The notes under the pieces were generated by a model. It saw nothing but the letters and a program-made list of their open reading frames with translations. It searched no databases and was not told the DNA's origin. Of a stretch of 64,000 nt of DNA, positions 56,029-64,000 are shown one piece after another (the stretch's first letter is position 1; each line of letters begins with the position of its first letter). A program made the translations under genes and the position numbers. Location of the stretch: the NCBI RefSeq assembly GCF_024195295.1, contig NZ_JAMFTH010000001.1, positions 124,001 through 188,000 of the forward strand, given 5' to 3'. Source of the DNA: Gilvimarinus xylanilyticus. Lineage in GTDB: Bacteria; Pseudomonadota; Gammaproteobacteria; Pseudomonadales; Cellvibrionaceae.

Positions 56029-56529
56029 TCAGTAAGCGCCTTCCGCGTAGATTAGCTCGTAGCTGTGGCTGTAAATCTCCAGAATATTGCCGAAGGGGTC
56101 TTCCATATAAATCATGCGATAGGGTTTTTCGCCTGGATAATAATAGCGCGGTTCTGCCATACGCTTTTTACCCCCAGCGGCGACTATTCGGTCCGCGAGC
56201 TCTTCCACGTTCGGGTCTTGCACGCAAAAGTGAAACACGCCGGTTTTCCAGTACTCGAAGTTATCCTCCGGGTTGGTCTGGTTTTTAAACTGAAAAAGCT
56301 CTACCCCTATCCGGTCGCCCGTGGATAAGTGCGCGATACGAAAGCTGCCCCAGCCTGCGCCGAAGACATCGGTGCACATTTCGCTAATGGCGCTGTTGTC
56401 TTCGGTGATGTCGGTGGGTTTCATAATCAAATACCAACCCAGGACCTCGGTGTAGAATTTTACGGCTTGCTCTAAATCCGGCACCGAAATGCCGATGTGG
56501 GAAAAATTTCTAGGGTAAACGTTACTCAT
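56029..56529 (-). CDS. VOC (glyoxalase/dioxygenase superfamily) protein
   Basis: Protein of 166 residues with paired beta-alpha-beta modules of the vicinal-oxygen-chelate fold: 'FSHIGISVPDLEQAVKFYTEVLGWYL' at the start (His as metal ligand), 'GVFHFCVQDPNVEELADRIVAAGG', and 'RMIYMEDPFGNILEIYSHSYE' with the final Glu ligand. ATG 56529 follows AGGAGA (8-base spacing). Enzyme type (dioxygenase, lyase, bleomycin-like binding) cannot be told. A LysR gene diverges from it across a 125-base spacer and is the likely regulator. Confidence 0.85.
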   Translation of the reverse strand: MSNVYPRNFSHIGISVPDLEQAVKFYTEVLGWYLIMKPTDITEDNSAISEMCTDVFGAGWGSFRIAHLSTGDRIGVELFQFKNQTNPEDNFEYWKTGVFHFCVQDPNVEELADRIVAAGGKKRMAEPRYYYPGEKPYRMIYMEDPFGNILEIYSHSYELIYAEGAY

Positions 56530-56654
56530 GGGGTGTTCTCCTGTGTTAAGAGCAACTCTGGATTCATAGAGGTGCCCTTGAGTCAAAAACAGGTTACATT
56601 GTGCTAATCATTAGGTAAAATTATTAATATTTCTTAGGGGTATCACTTTTTGTA

Positions 56655-57524
56655 ATGATTAATGCAGTGTGGCTAAATACTTTTTGCACTCTGGTTGAGG
56701 TAGGGCATTTCACCCGCACGGCCGAGCGTCTGCACATGACGCAGTCCGGGGTCAGCCAGCACCTGCGTAAGCTGGAGGATCAGCTGGGCGTTGAGTTAAT
56801 TGTTCGCCAGGGAAAGCAGTTCTCGCTCTCGGGGCCCGGTGAAAGGCTTTATGCCGAGGCCCAGGGTGTGCTTCTTGCGTTGGCGAACCTGGAGCAGAGT
56901 GTGGCTGAAGATCCGGCTTTTGAGGGCAGTGTGCGGATTATGTCGCCGGGCAGTGTGGGGCTAAAGCTCTACCCGAATTTGCTGGCGTTACAATCCCAGC
57001 ACCCCAAGCTTATTATCGATCACCGGTTTGCCCCTAACCCGGACGTAGAAAAGGCGATTGCGGAGTCTCGGGTTGATATTGGGTTGATGACTTCAAAGCC
57101 GACCCTGGCCGAGGTAGAAGGTAAAGCCATTGCTCAGGAATCGCTGTTATTGGTCACTCCGACAAGCATGCAAAAGCCGGATTGGACTAGCTTGATGACG
57201 CTCGGGTTTATCGATCACCCCGACGGGAATCATCACGCCAACTTACTGCTGGGAGCGAATTACCCGGAGTTTCAGCAGGTTAATCTTTTCCCATGCAAGG
57301 GGTTCTCAAACCAGATTGGTTTGATCTTAGAGCCAGTGAGTATGGGGTTGGGTTTTACGGTCTTGCCCGCCTATGCCGTAGAAGCCTTTGATAGGCCCGA
57401 GAAAATTAAGGTACACCATCTTGCTAAACCAGTTAGCGAAACCCTTTATCTTTGCAGTTTTAGAAATCGACCACTGCAGGCGAGAATGAAAACCGTCATA
57501 GCCGAAGCCAAGCGATGGCTTTAA
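56655..57524 (+). CDS. LysR family transcriptional regulator
   Basis: Regulator of 289 residues: winged HTH at ~1-60 ('FCTLVEVGHFTRTAERLHMTQSGVSQHLRKLEDQLGVELIVRQGK'), then a LysR substrate-binding domain (~85-285). Divergent orientation to the VOC gene is the classical LysR arrangement, so activation of that gene is likely. The inducer is unknown. Confidence 0.9.
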   Translation: MINAVWLNTFCTLVEVGHFTRTAERLHMTQSGVSQHLRKLEDQLGVELIVRQGKQFSLSGPGERLYAEAQGVLLALANLEQSVAEDPAFEGSVRIMSPGSVGLKLYPNLLALQSQHPKLIIDHRFAPNPDVEKAIAESRVDIGLMTSKPTLAEVEGKAIAQESLLLVTPTSMQKPDWTSLMTLGFIDHPDGNHHANLLLGANYPEFQQVNLFPCKGFSNQIGLILEPVSMGLGFTVLPAYAVEAFDRPEKIKVHHLAKPVSETLYLCSFRNRPLQARMKTVIAEAKRWL

Positions 57525-57529
57525 GTTTT

Positions 57530-57561
57530 GCGTCAGACGTCCGACCTAAGACATCTGACGC
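57530..57561. repeat. Palindromic 32-bp intergenic repeat, copy 2
   Basis: GCGTCAGACGTCCGACCTA followed by AGACATCTGACGC, matching 53742-53772 except at a few bases. It separates the convergent lysR and urtE genes. T-runs lie upstream and A-runs downstream on each strand, so it is not a standard terminator. Confidence 0.7.
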
Positions 57562-57570
57562 AAAAAGCCA

Positions 57571-58266
57571 TCAGACACTCAAATAACGCTGTACCAGATC
57601 TTCATTCAGCTCTTCCATGGCACCGGTCGCTTCCACCTTACCCCGTTCCATAATATAAAAATGGTCCGCCACTTTGCGGGCGAAAGGCAGCTTTTGCTCC
57701 ACCAGCAATACGGTTAAGCCAAACTCTTCATTCAGGCGGCGGATTACATTGCCGATATCACGCACTACATTAGGCTGAATGCCTTCGGTGGGTTCGTCCA
57801 GAATCAGAAGCTTGGGGTCCAGCACCAAGGCACGGCCAATAGCCAATTGTTGTTGCTGACCTCCGGATAAGTCGCCGCCACGGCGGTGTTTCATCTCTTG
57901 CAGTACCGGAAATAGCTCGTAAATTAAATCCGGTATTTTGCTCGTGCCATCGCCTCGGGCGCCCAGGGAAATTTTTAGGTTTTCTTCCACGGTTAACAGC
58001 GGAAAAATCTCGCGACCCTGGGGCACATAACCAATGCCGGTACGGGCGCGATTTTCGGTAGAGGCTTTACTGACGTCCTTGCCATTAAAAATAATCTGTC
58101 CGTCTTTAATCGGTAGTAAGCCGGTCACGCATTTAAGCAAGGTGGTTTTACCCACCCCATTGCGCCCGATTAAACAGCCACAGCTGCCTTCGGGCAGTTC
58201 CAGATCCAGGTCCCAGAGAATATGACTCTGGCCGTAATACTGGTTGATTGATTGTATGTTTAGCAC
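57571..58266 (-). CDS. urtE: Urea ABC transporter ATP-binding subunit UrtE
   Basis: LivF-type ATPase of 231 residues: Walker A G-R-N-G-V-G-K-T-T, signature L-S-G-G-Q-Q-Q-Q-L, Walker B 'LLILDEPTEG', then the H-loop-equivalent region 'TVLLVEQKLPFARKVADHFYIMERGKV'. Last gene of urtABCDE, with ~150 bases before it containing a tandem heptamer array. Powers uptake of urea with UrtD. Confidence 0.93.
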   Translation of the reverse strand: MLNIQSINQYYGQSHILWDLDLELPEGSCGCLIGRNGVGKTTLLKCVTGLLPIKDGQIIFNGKDVSKASTENRARTGIGYVPQGREIFPLLTVEENLKISLGARGDGTSKIPDLIYELFPVLQEMKHRRGGDLSGGQQQQLAIGRALVLDPKLLILDEPTEGIQPNVVRDIGNVIRRLNEEFGLTVLLVEQKLPFARKVADHFYIMERGKVEATGAMEELNEDLVQRYLSV

Positions 58267-58363
58267 GTTGTTGCTCCGGTTGGAGCGCTGAACGCTTTAC
58301 GCCAAACGCAGAACGCAAAAGATGCGCAGTGTTTGACTACAGGCTTTCAGCGCCTATCATTCT

Positions 58364-58412
58364 GTTCCGCGTTCCGCGTTCCGCGTTCCGCGTTCCGCGT
58401 TCCGCGTTCCGC
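58364..58412 (+). repeat. Seven perfect tandem copies of the heptamer GTTCCGC
   Basis: 49 bases consisting of GTTCCGC repeated seven times without error, in the 150-base urtD-urtE spacer. The unit (GCGGAAC on the coding strand) is a multiple of 7, so it would shift any frame with changes in copy number, but no frame crosses it. Likely to vary between strains by slippage. Confidence 0.95.
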
Positions 58413-58416
58413 ATCA

Positions 58417-59241
58417 CTACTCCCCCAAATAAACCTCAACCACTTTCGGGTCGCTCTGCACCTGATCCATACTGCCTTCGGCCAGTACCGAGCCCTGGTG
58501 CAGTACGGTCACTTTGCGGGCGATGGAGCGGACAAAGGCCATGTCGTGTTCCACCACGATAACCGAGTGCTTACCTGCTAGCGAGGTTAACAGCTCGGCG
58601 GTGCGCTCGGTCTCTTCGCCGGTCATACCGGCGACGGGTTCGTCCACCAGCAGTACGCGGGGGCTTTGCATTAATAGCATGCCGATCTCTAACCACTGTT
58701 TTTGCCCGTGGGATAAATTGCCCGCGCTGTTAAAACGCGACTGGGCAAGGCCAATGGTGTGCAGCACTTCGTCGATGCGGTCGCGCTGCTCGCCGGTTAG
58801 CTCGCGGGTTAAGGTAAACCAGAATTTCTTATTGCCGGCGGTGGCCAGCTCCAGGTTTTCGTACACGCTTAGGGCTTCAAACACTGTGGGTTTTTGAAAC
58901 TTGCGGCCAATGCCGCCCCGGGCGATTTGGTGTTCGGATAGCTCGCGAAGGTTGATTTGCTGGCCGAAGTAAATACTGCCTTCATCGGGTTTGGTTTTGC
59001 CGGTAATCACATCCATCATGGTGGTTTTACCCGCGCCATTGGGGCCGATAATACAGCGCAGTTCACCTTCGTCGATATACAGGTTCAAATTGTTCAGCGC
59101 TTTAAAGCCATCAAAGCTCACCGACACGTCTTCCACGTACAAAATGGGGCCGTGGCTGGTATCCAGCGGGTGACCGAAATTGGGGTCTTTAACGGGCAGC
59201 GCTTTGGTGCTCCAGTTGCGGGCGTGTTTAAACGGGTTCAT
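58417..59241 (-). CDS. urtD: Urea ABC transporter ATP-binding subunit UrtD
   Basis: LivG-type ATPase of 274 residues with Walker A G-P-N-G-A-G-K-T-T, signature L-S-H-G-Q-K-Q-W-L-E-I, Walker B 'VLLVDEPVAGM'. The 'SHGQKQWLEIGMLLMQ' form is specific to UrtD. Starts overlapping the urtC stop by 4 bases (ATGA). Confidence 0.93.
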   Translation of the reverse strand: MNPFKHARNWSTKALPVKDPNFGHPLDTSHGPILYVEDVSVSFDGFKALNNLNLYIDEGELRCIIGPNGAGKTTMMDVITGKTKPDEGSIYFGQQINLRELSEHQIARGGIGRKFQKPTVFEALSVYENLELATAGNKKFWFTLTRELTGEQRDRIDEVLHTIGLAQSRFNSAGNLSHGQKQWLEIGMLLMQSPRVLLVDEPVAGMTGEETERTAELLTSLAGKHSVIVVEHDMAFVRSIARKVTVLHQGSVLAEGSMDQVQSDPKVVEVYLGE

Positions 59242-60353
59242 GGCTGCTCCTCCTGTTTGCTTGTGCTTTTACTTTTTTTGAAGCGACCGATTAAGCCCAC
59301 CAGCCCTTTGGGCAGTACCAAAGTGACCAGCACAAACAGCAGGCCCAAGGGGAACAACCAAGCTTCGGGGTAGAAGGTGGTAAACACGGTTTTGCCGTAG
59401 TTCACACTGAACGCTCCTACAATGGCGCCATACAGGGTTCCGCGCCCGCCGGTGGCAACCCACACAACCAACTCAATGGAGTTAAGCGGCGAGAATTCGC
59501 CCGGGTTAATAATGCCCACTTGCGGCACGTAGAGAGCGCCAGCAATACCGGCCAGTACCGCCGAGAATACAAACAACCACAGCTTGTAAGATTCTACCTG
59601 GTAGCCGGAAAACCGGGTGCGCGATTCGGCGTCGCGAATCGAGACAATGACTTTACCCGCCCGCGAAGTAACGATATAGCGGCAGGCGAGATAAGCAAGC
59701 ATGAGCGCAATACCCGAGGCTAAAAACAAGCCAATACGGGTGGAGTCGGCGGTAATGGAAAAGCCGAGGATATCCTTAAAGTCGGTTAAACCGTTATTGC
59801 CACCAAAGCCCATCTCGTTGCGGAAAAAGGCGAGCATTAAGGCGTAGGTAAGGGCCTGAGTAATAATGGCAAAGTAAACGCCGGTTACGCGCGAGCGAAA
59901 CGCCAGCCAGCCAAATACCCAGGCAAGAATTCCCGGCACGAGGACAATCATTAAGGCGGCAAACCAAAACATATCAAAGCCGTGCCAATACCAGGGCAGC
60001 TCTTGCCAGTTCAGAAACACCATAAAATCCGGCAGTAGCGGATCGCCGTATTTACCCCGGTCGCCAATCTGACGCATTAAGTACATACCCATGGCGTAAC
60101 CGCCCAGGGCAAAGAAAGCGCCGTGGCCCAGCGAAAGAATACCCGCGTAGCCCCAGATTAAATCCAGCGCCAGTGCCAGCAGGGCGTAACACAGGAATTT
60201 ACCCAAAAGGGTGACGGCAAAGGTTGAGACGTGAAAGGGCGAGCTTTCGGGCACCGCCAGATTCAGGATAGGCACCAGAATGCAGGTGAGGGCAATCAGG
60301 CCCAGCACCAGCATGCCGCCTTTATCACTGGTTAATAATCGTTGTGTCAGCAT
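59238..60353 (-). CDS. urtC: Urea ABC transporter permease UrtC
   Basis: LivM-type inner-membrane permease, 371 residues with about nine to ten helices, 'GYAGILSLGHGAFFALGGYAMGMYLM' being the family motif and 'GRGTLYGAIVGAFSVNYGKTVFT' the later one. It forms the channel with UrtB. Overlaps urtD. Confidence 0.93.
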   Translation of the reverse strand: MLTQRLLTSDKGGMLVLGLIALTCILVPILNLAVPESSPFHVSTFAVTLLGKFLCYALLALALDLIWGYAGILSLGHGAFFALGGYAMGMYLMRQIGDRGKYGDPLLPDFMVFLNWQELPWYWHGFDMFWFAALMIVLVPGILAWVFGWLAFRSRVTGVYFAIITQALTYALMLAFFRNEMGFGGNNGLTDFKDILGFSITADSTRIGLFLASGIALMLAYLACRYIVTSRAGKVIVSIRDAESRTRFSGYQVESYKLWLFVFSAVLAGIAGALYVPQVGIINPGEFSPLNSIELVVWVATGGRGTLYGAIVGAFSVNYGKTVFTTFYPEAWLFPLGLLFVLVTLVLPKGLVGLIGRFKKSKSTSKQEEQP

Positions 60354-60382
60354 AATTCAGTTCCAATTCTGTTAGGTAAAAA

Positions 60383-62002
60383 TCAATCTGCAGCGGCCCG
60401 GCCTTTTTGCGGAAAAAGACCTTTGGGCTTTTTCTGAATAAACAGAATCAGCAGTACCAGAATCAGAACCTTGGCCAGCACGGCACCGGCAAAGGGTTCC
60501 ATAAATTTATTAATCACGCCCAGGCTCATGGCGCTGACCAGAGTGCCCCACAAATTACCGACGCCGCCGAATACCACCACCATAAACGAGTCGATGATAT
60601 AGGCCTGGCCCAGGTTGGGGCCTACGTTAGTCAGTTGTGATAAAGCCACCCCGGCAATGCCGGCAACACCCGAACCCAAACCGAAGGTCATGGCATCCAC
60701 CCAGCTGGCGCGCACACCCACGGCGCGGGCCATGGGGCGGTTTTGCGAAACGGCGCGTACCTTTAAACCCAGCGAGGTTTTTTTAAGCACTGCGAGCAGC
60801 GCGAAGAACACCATTAAACCGAACAGCAAAATGTACAGCCGGTTAAAGGTAATCGAAAACGCCGGGTTGATTTGCAGCGAACCGCTCATCCACTCCGGCA
60901 AACTGACAGCCCGGTTTAAGGGCGAGAAAATAGAGCGCGCGGCCTGTTGTAAAATCAAGCTGATACCAAAGGTGGCCAGCAGAGTTTCCAGCGGGCGGCC
61001 GTACAAAAATTGAATCACGCCTCGCTCAATGGCAATGCCCACCAAACCCGACACCACAAAGGCGGCGGGAATAGCCATAAACAAACTGTATTCGATCTGA
61101 TTGGGGAAGGCCTGTTGAATGACCCAGGTGGTGTAGGCGCCAATCATCATCAACTCGCCGTGGGCCATATTAATAACGCCCATTACCCCGAAGGTAATGG
61201 CAAGGCCAATGGCGGACAGCAGCAGAACCGAACCCAGGCTAAGACCGAAAAAGATATTCTCGCCCAAGCGGAACATTTTCAACTTGCTGTCAATGGAGTC
61301 CAGCGAGCGCTGTGCCTCGGCGCGAATGCTCGACTCGCTGTCGTTGTCGGCGACAATTTGCAGCGCACCTCGAACCTCGGGGTAGAGCGAGCCGCGCAAT
61401 TGTTTCGCGGCGTTCAGGCGGGTTTCGTTGTCACTGCTTTCCAGCTGGGCCAGGGCAACGGCGTCGTCCATGGCATCTTGCACATCGCTGCTGCTTTCGT
61501 CGGCTTTGAGTTGTTGCAACAGAGCAATGCTGTCGCCATCAACGCCGTCGGAAATCATCTGCTCTACAGCGCGCAAGCGAACGTCGGCATCGGCTGCGCT
61601 TAAATTCATTTGTGCCAGCAGGGTTTTAATCTGGCTGCGTAATTTGTTGTGAATGGGAATGCGTTTGGTGCGGCCCAGATTATCGGCGTTAACGGCCTCA
61701 CCATTGGCGGCCAGCACATAGGTGTCGGTGCCCGTTTCGATTAACACCTGGCGCGGGTCGCTGCGGGTAGATTCCAGCGAGCCTTCAAGCAGCGCTTTTA
61801 ATACGGTCTGCGCGCGCTCGTGGTTTGTGGCGGCAATAGCTTCCACGGTTTTACCGCGTTTGCTTAAACTGCCCGAGGCGAGTTCATCCACCAGGGTGGG
61901 AAAATCCGGTTCGGCCGGGGACTGTGCATAGGCTGAAGGCAGCGTCAATAAAAATGCGCCGAGGGCTATCCACAGGCACACTGATTTTTTTAAAAGTGCC
62001 AT
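60383..62002 (-). CDS. urtB: Urea ABC transporter permease UrtB with long periplasmic N-terminus
   Basis: LivH-type permease of 539 residues. ATG 62002 opens a signal-like helix ending 'AYAQSP'; then a ~215-residue helical, acidic, HEAT-like region (~30-245: repeated 'LQQLKADESSSDVQDAMDDAVALAQLESSDNETRLNAAKQL') which is probably periplasmic; then the membrane domain from ~250 ('IFFGLSLGSVLLLSAIGLAITFGVMGVINMAHGELMMIGAY'). Such extensions are typical for gammaproteobacterial UrtB. The frame extends to 62080 but the extra residues lack support. Gap to urtC is 29 bases. Confidence 0.9.
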   Translation of the reverse strand: MALLKKSVCLWIALGAFLLTLPSAYAQSPAEPDFPTLVDELASGSLSKRGKTVEAIAATNHERAQTVLKALLEGSLESTRSDPRQVLIETGTDTYVLAANGEAVNADNLGRTKRIPIHNKLRSQIKTLLAQMNLSAADADVRLRAVEQMISDGVDGDSIALLQQLKADESSSDVQDAMDDAVALAQLESSDNETRLNAAKQLRGSLYPEVRGALQIVADNDSESSIRAEAQRSLDSIDSKLKMFRLGENIFFGLSLGSVLLLSAIGLAITFGVMGVINMAHGELMMIGAYTTWVIQQAFPNQIEYSLFMAIPAAFVVSGLVGIAIERGVIQFLYGRPLETLLATFGISLILQQAARSIFSPLNRAVSLPEWMSGSLQINPAFSITFNRLYILLFGLMVFFALLAVLKKTSLGLKVRAVSQNRPMARAVGVRASWVDAMTFGLGSGVAGIAGVALSQLTNVGPNLGQAYIIDSFMVVVFGGVGNLWGTLVSAMSLGVINKFMEPFAGAVLAKVLILVLLILFIQKKPKGLFPQKGRAAAD

Positions 62003-62089
62003 GGTTGTATCACTATCAGGTTTGAGGGGGTGATCAGGGCTCTCGCCCTGAAAGTTGGGGCGGCTAATGCCGCCCCGCACTCAGCAGTA

Positions 62090-63391
62090 TTATTCCGCTG
62101 TAGCGCCTACACACTTTTTGGTTTTGGTGTTGTAGTTACCGCAGTCCAGTTCAACCCAGTCAGACTTCAGGTCTTTAGAACCTTCCAGGTAATCAGACCA
62201 GGCATCGCCCGCTACCAGACCATCGGTTTCCCAAACGGTCAGGAACTGGCCGTCTTCCTGGATTTCACCTAACAACACGGGTTTGGTGATGTGGTGGTTG
62301 GGCAGCATTTTGCTGGTGCCGCCGGTCAGGTTGGGCACTTCAACACCCACAATCGCATCGATAACGGCATCGGAGTCGGTGGTGCCGGCTTTCTCAACCG
62401 CTTTTACCCACATGTTAAAGCCAATGTAGTGTGCTTCCATGGGGTCGTTGGTCACGCGGTCTTCGTTGCCGATGTATTCAAGCCACTGATCGATAAACGC
62501 GTTGTTTTCGTCGGTGTCCACGCTCATAAAGTAGTTCCAAGCCGCCATATGACCCACCAGCGGCTTGGCGTCGATGCCGGACAGCTCTTCTTCACCCACA
62601 CTGAAGGCTACGACAGGAATGTCTTCGGCGGAGATACCCTGATTACCCAGCTCGCGATAGAAAGGCACATTGGCGTCGCCGTTAATGGTAGAAACCACGG
62701 CGGTTTTCTTGCCCGAGCTGCCAAAGCGCTTGATGTCAGACACAATGTTCTGCCAGTCGGAGTGACCGAAAGGCGTGTAGTTGATCATAATGTCTTCTTC
62801 GGCTACGCCCTTAGACTGCAAGTAGGCGGCGAGAATTTTGTTGGTGGTACGTGGGTACACATAGTCGGTACCGGCCAGAACCCAGCGTTTTACTTCCAGC
62901 TCATTCATCAGGTAGTCCACGGCGGGAATGGCTTGCTGGTTGGGCGCCGCACCTGTGTAGAAAACATTGCGCGAGGATTCTTCACCTTCGTACTGCACAG
63001 GGTAGAACAGCAGACCGTTTAATTCTTCCACCACCGGCAGTACGGATTTGCGTGAAACGGAAGTCCAGCAGCCGAAAATCGCATCGACTTCTTCCTGGGC
63101 TAGCAGCTCGCGGGTTTTTTCCGCAAACAGGGGCCAGTTAGAGGCGGGGTCAACCACTACGGGCTCTAACTGTTTGCCCAGCAGGCCGCCTTTTTTGTTT
63201 TGCTCTTCAATCAACATCAGCATGGTGTCTTTCAGGGTGGTTTCTGAAATGGCCATGGTGCCCGACAGCGAATGCAGCACACCGACTTTAATGGTGTCCT
63301 CTTCCTGCGCGCTGGTGGTTAAACTTGAGAGGGCGAGTGTACAGGACGCGCCCAGTACCCCGATGGATTTTAATAATTTTTTAAGCTTCAT
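62090..63391 (-). CDS. urtA: Urea ABC transporter substrate-binding protein UrtA
   Basis: Periplasmic urea-binding protein of 433 residues with a signal peptide (A-L-S-S-L-T-T-S-A/Q-E-E). The family features 'DTIKVGVLHSLSGTMAISET', 'VDAIFGCWTSVSRKSVLPVVEELNGLLFYPVQYEGEE', 'VEKAGTTDSDAVIDAI' are intact. ATG 63391 is preferred over the TTG at 63397 and has GGAG upstream. First gene of urtABCDE; the GntR-type regulator gene lies upstream on the same strand, 105 bases away. Confidence 0.94.
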   Translation of the reverse strand: MKLKKLLKSIGVLGASCTLALSSLTTSAQEEDTIKVGVLHSLSGTMAISETTLKDTMLMLIEEQNKKGGLLGKQLEPVVVDPASNWPLFAEKTRELLAQEEVDAIFGCWTSVSRKSVLPVVEELNGLLFYPVQYEGEESSRNVFYTGAAPNQQAIPAVDYLMNELEVKRWVLAGTDYVYPRTTNKILAAYLQSKGVAEEDIMINYTPFGHSDWQNIVSDIKRFGSSGKKTAVVSTINGDANVPFYRELGNQGISAEDIPVVAFSVGEEELSGIDAKPLVGHMAAWNYFMSVDTDENNAFIDQWLEYIGNEDRVTNDPMEAHYIGFNMWVKAVEKAGTTDSDAVIDAIVGVEVPNLTGGTSKMLPNHHITKPVLLGEIQEDGQFLTVWETDGLVAGDAWSDYLEGSKDLKSDWVELDCGNYNTKTKKCVGATAE

Positions 63392-63496
63392 GTTCAATCT
63401 CCGTTGATGGTAAACATTATGTTGGTTCTTTCCAGAATCTTCCTTGTTAAGGATTTGATAAGTCCTTACATCTTCCCGTTTTTTGTAATGCTCTTT

Positions 63497-64000
63497 TTAC
63501 GTCTGCCGCGCCTGATGCAGCATGTGCAGAGTAATTTTTTGCACTTCAGCTTGGCTTTCTAGTATGTGGGCCTGCAATAAACGCTGGGCCTCAAGGGTGC
63601 GTCGCTTGATAATCGCGCGCAGTATTTTTCCATGCTCTTTATAAGTCGCTTCAATGCGAGGTGCCTGAGTAAAATCAATCCGGCGAATAATGCGCAGTCT
63701 TTCGGTAATGTTGCGGTGCACTTTCGCCATTTCTTCGTTGCCGCAGGCCTCCACCAGCTGGCAATGGAATGCTTCGTCTTGTTCGCGAACGGTCGGCCCG
63801 TGGCTAAGCCTGTCTTTTACCGGCACTAGCCAAAAGTTTTTTAAGCTGTCCAGAGCGGGGCTTTCTTGCTGCTCGCACAGCTTTTTAATCGCTGCCAGCT
63901 CCAGAAAAATTCTCAGTTCATACAGCTGATCAAACTTTTCAAAATCAAACGGTTTTACCTGCCAGCCCGCGCGAAACATCACAGTGACAAATCCATCTCG
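63497..64000 (-). CDS. GntR family regulator, FCD domain, N-terminus outside the window
   Basis: Right-edge partial gene. The frame stays open from 63982 to the last base, reading 'R-D-G-F-V-T-V-M-F-R-A-G-W-Q-V' toward the N-terminus, the typical end of a GntR winged HTH. Visible residues (~167) form the FCD effector domain ('LYELRIFLELAAIKKL', 'DEAFHCQLVEACGNEEMAKVHRNI', 'EHGKILRAIIKRR'). Metal-ligand His residues of FCD are present. Adjacent to urtABCDE, it is a candidate regulator of urea uptake; nitrogen control is also expected but not visible. Confidence 0.88.
   Translation of the reverse strand, partial: RDGFVTVMFRAGWQVKPFDFEKFDQLYELRIFLELAAIKKLCEQQESPALDSLKNFWLVPVKDRLSHGPTVREQDEAFHCQLVEACGNEEMAKVHRNITERLRIIRRIDFTQAPRIEATYKEHGKILRAIIKRRTLEAQRLLQAHILESQAEVQKITLHMLHQARQT

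Noticed and set aside
58364-58412. Tandem heptamers considered as a CRISPR array
   Set aside because: The units are adjacent with no spacers.

Overview
The window looks like chromosomal DNA of a marine or aquatic polysaccharide-degrading gammaproteobacterium of the Cellvibrionaceae type. The evidence is a secreted GH10 xylanase carrying CBM2 and CBM60-like modules joined by poly-serine linkers (53.8-55.5 kb), a very long TonB-dependent receptor next to a JmjC/cupin_8 protein and a flavin-dependent halogenase (21.6-27.5 kb), and housekeeping genes (argS, purL, pdxH, dbpA, ybiT) of gammaproteobacterial character. No rRNA, tRNA or CRISPR array was recognised. The genus is an inference.

Layout. 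0-3 kb: yqcC-like gene (its start lies one base outside the window), two small lipoproteins, a 269-bp MITE-like repeat and an MFS exporter. 3-9.7 kb: argS, a DUF481 outer-membrane protein, a two-gene isomerase/2,4-dienoyl-CoA reductase operon for unsaturated fatty acid oxidation, another SDR and a LysR regulator. 9.7-16.4 kb: dbpA, a TetR gene diverging from an AhpD-like gene over three repeated operators, VanZ-like, UspA-like plus SulP transporter, mobA. 16.6-21.4 kb: catalase, the second inverted copy of the 269-bp repeat, and a compact pdxH / PIG3-type reductase / CaiB-type CoA-transferase operon. 21.4-27.5 kb: TonB receptor (with a perfect operator-like palindrome on its presumed -35 region), JmjC-like protein, halogenase. 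27.8-35.3 kb: a DUF1653-TadA fusion, mltF, purL, and a guanidinium exporter gene preceded by a clear guanidine-II (mini-ykkC) riboswitch. 35.6-47 kb: periplasmic binding-like protein, Kch-like channel with a C-terminal zinc ribbon, Bax-like glucosaminidase, DUF4336, an outer-membrane barrel behind a sigma-54-like promoter, an EF-hand/PRC-barrel secreted protein, a DUF2252-PhoD pair and a PatZ-type acetyltransferase.

47-53.4 kb is the most unusual part. After a decayed small membrane-protein region and a DUF533 gene, an AT-rich island (about 48.64-51.54 kb) is bounded by two inverted copies of a ~190-bp repeat. It holds a P-loop ATPase gene of the Sll1717/KAP-like type, interrupted by one in-frame TAA directly after Walker A, overlapped by a multi-pass membrane protein gene. 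This has the look of an acquired accessory or defence-type cassette, partly inactivated; ybiT follows.

53.4-64 kb: xylanase, a VOC protein with a divergent LysR regulator, and the complete urea ABC transporter operon urtABCDE (minus strand), with seven perfect tandem copies of a heptamer in the urtD-urtE spacer. A GntR/FCD regulator upstream of urtA runs off the right edge.
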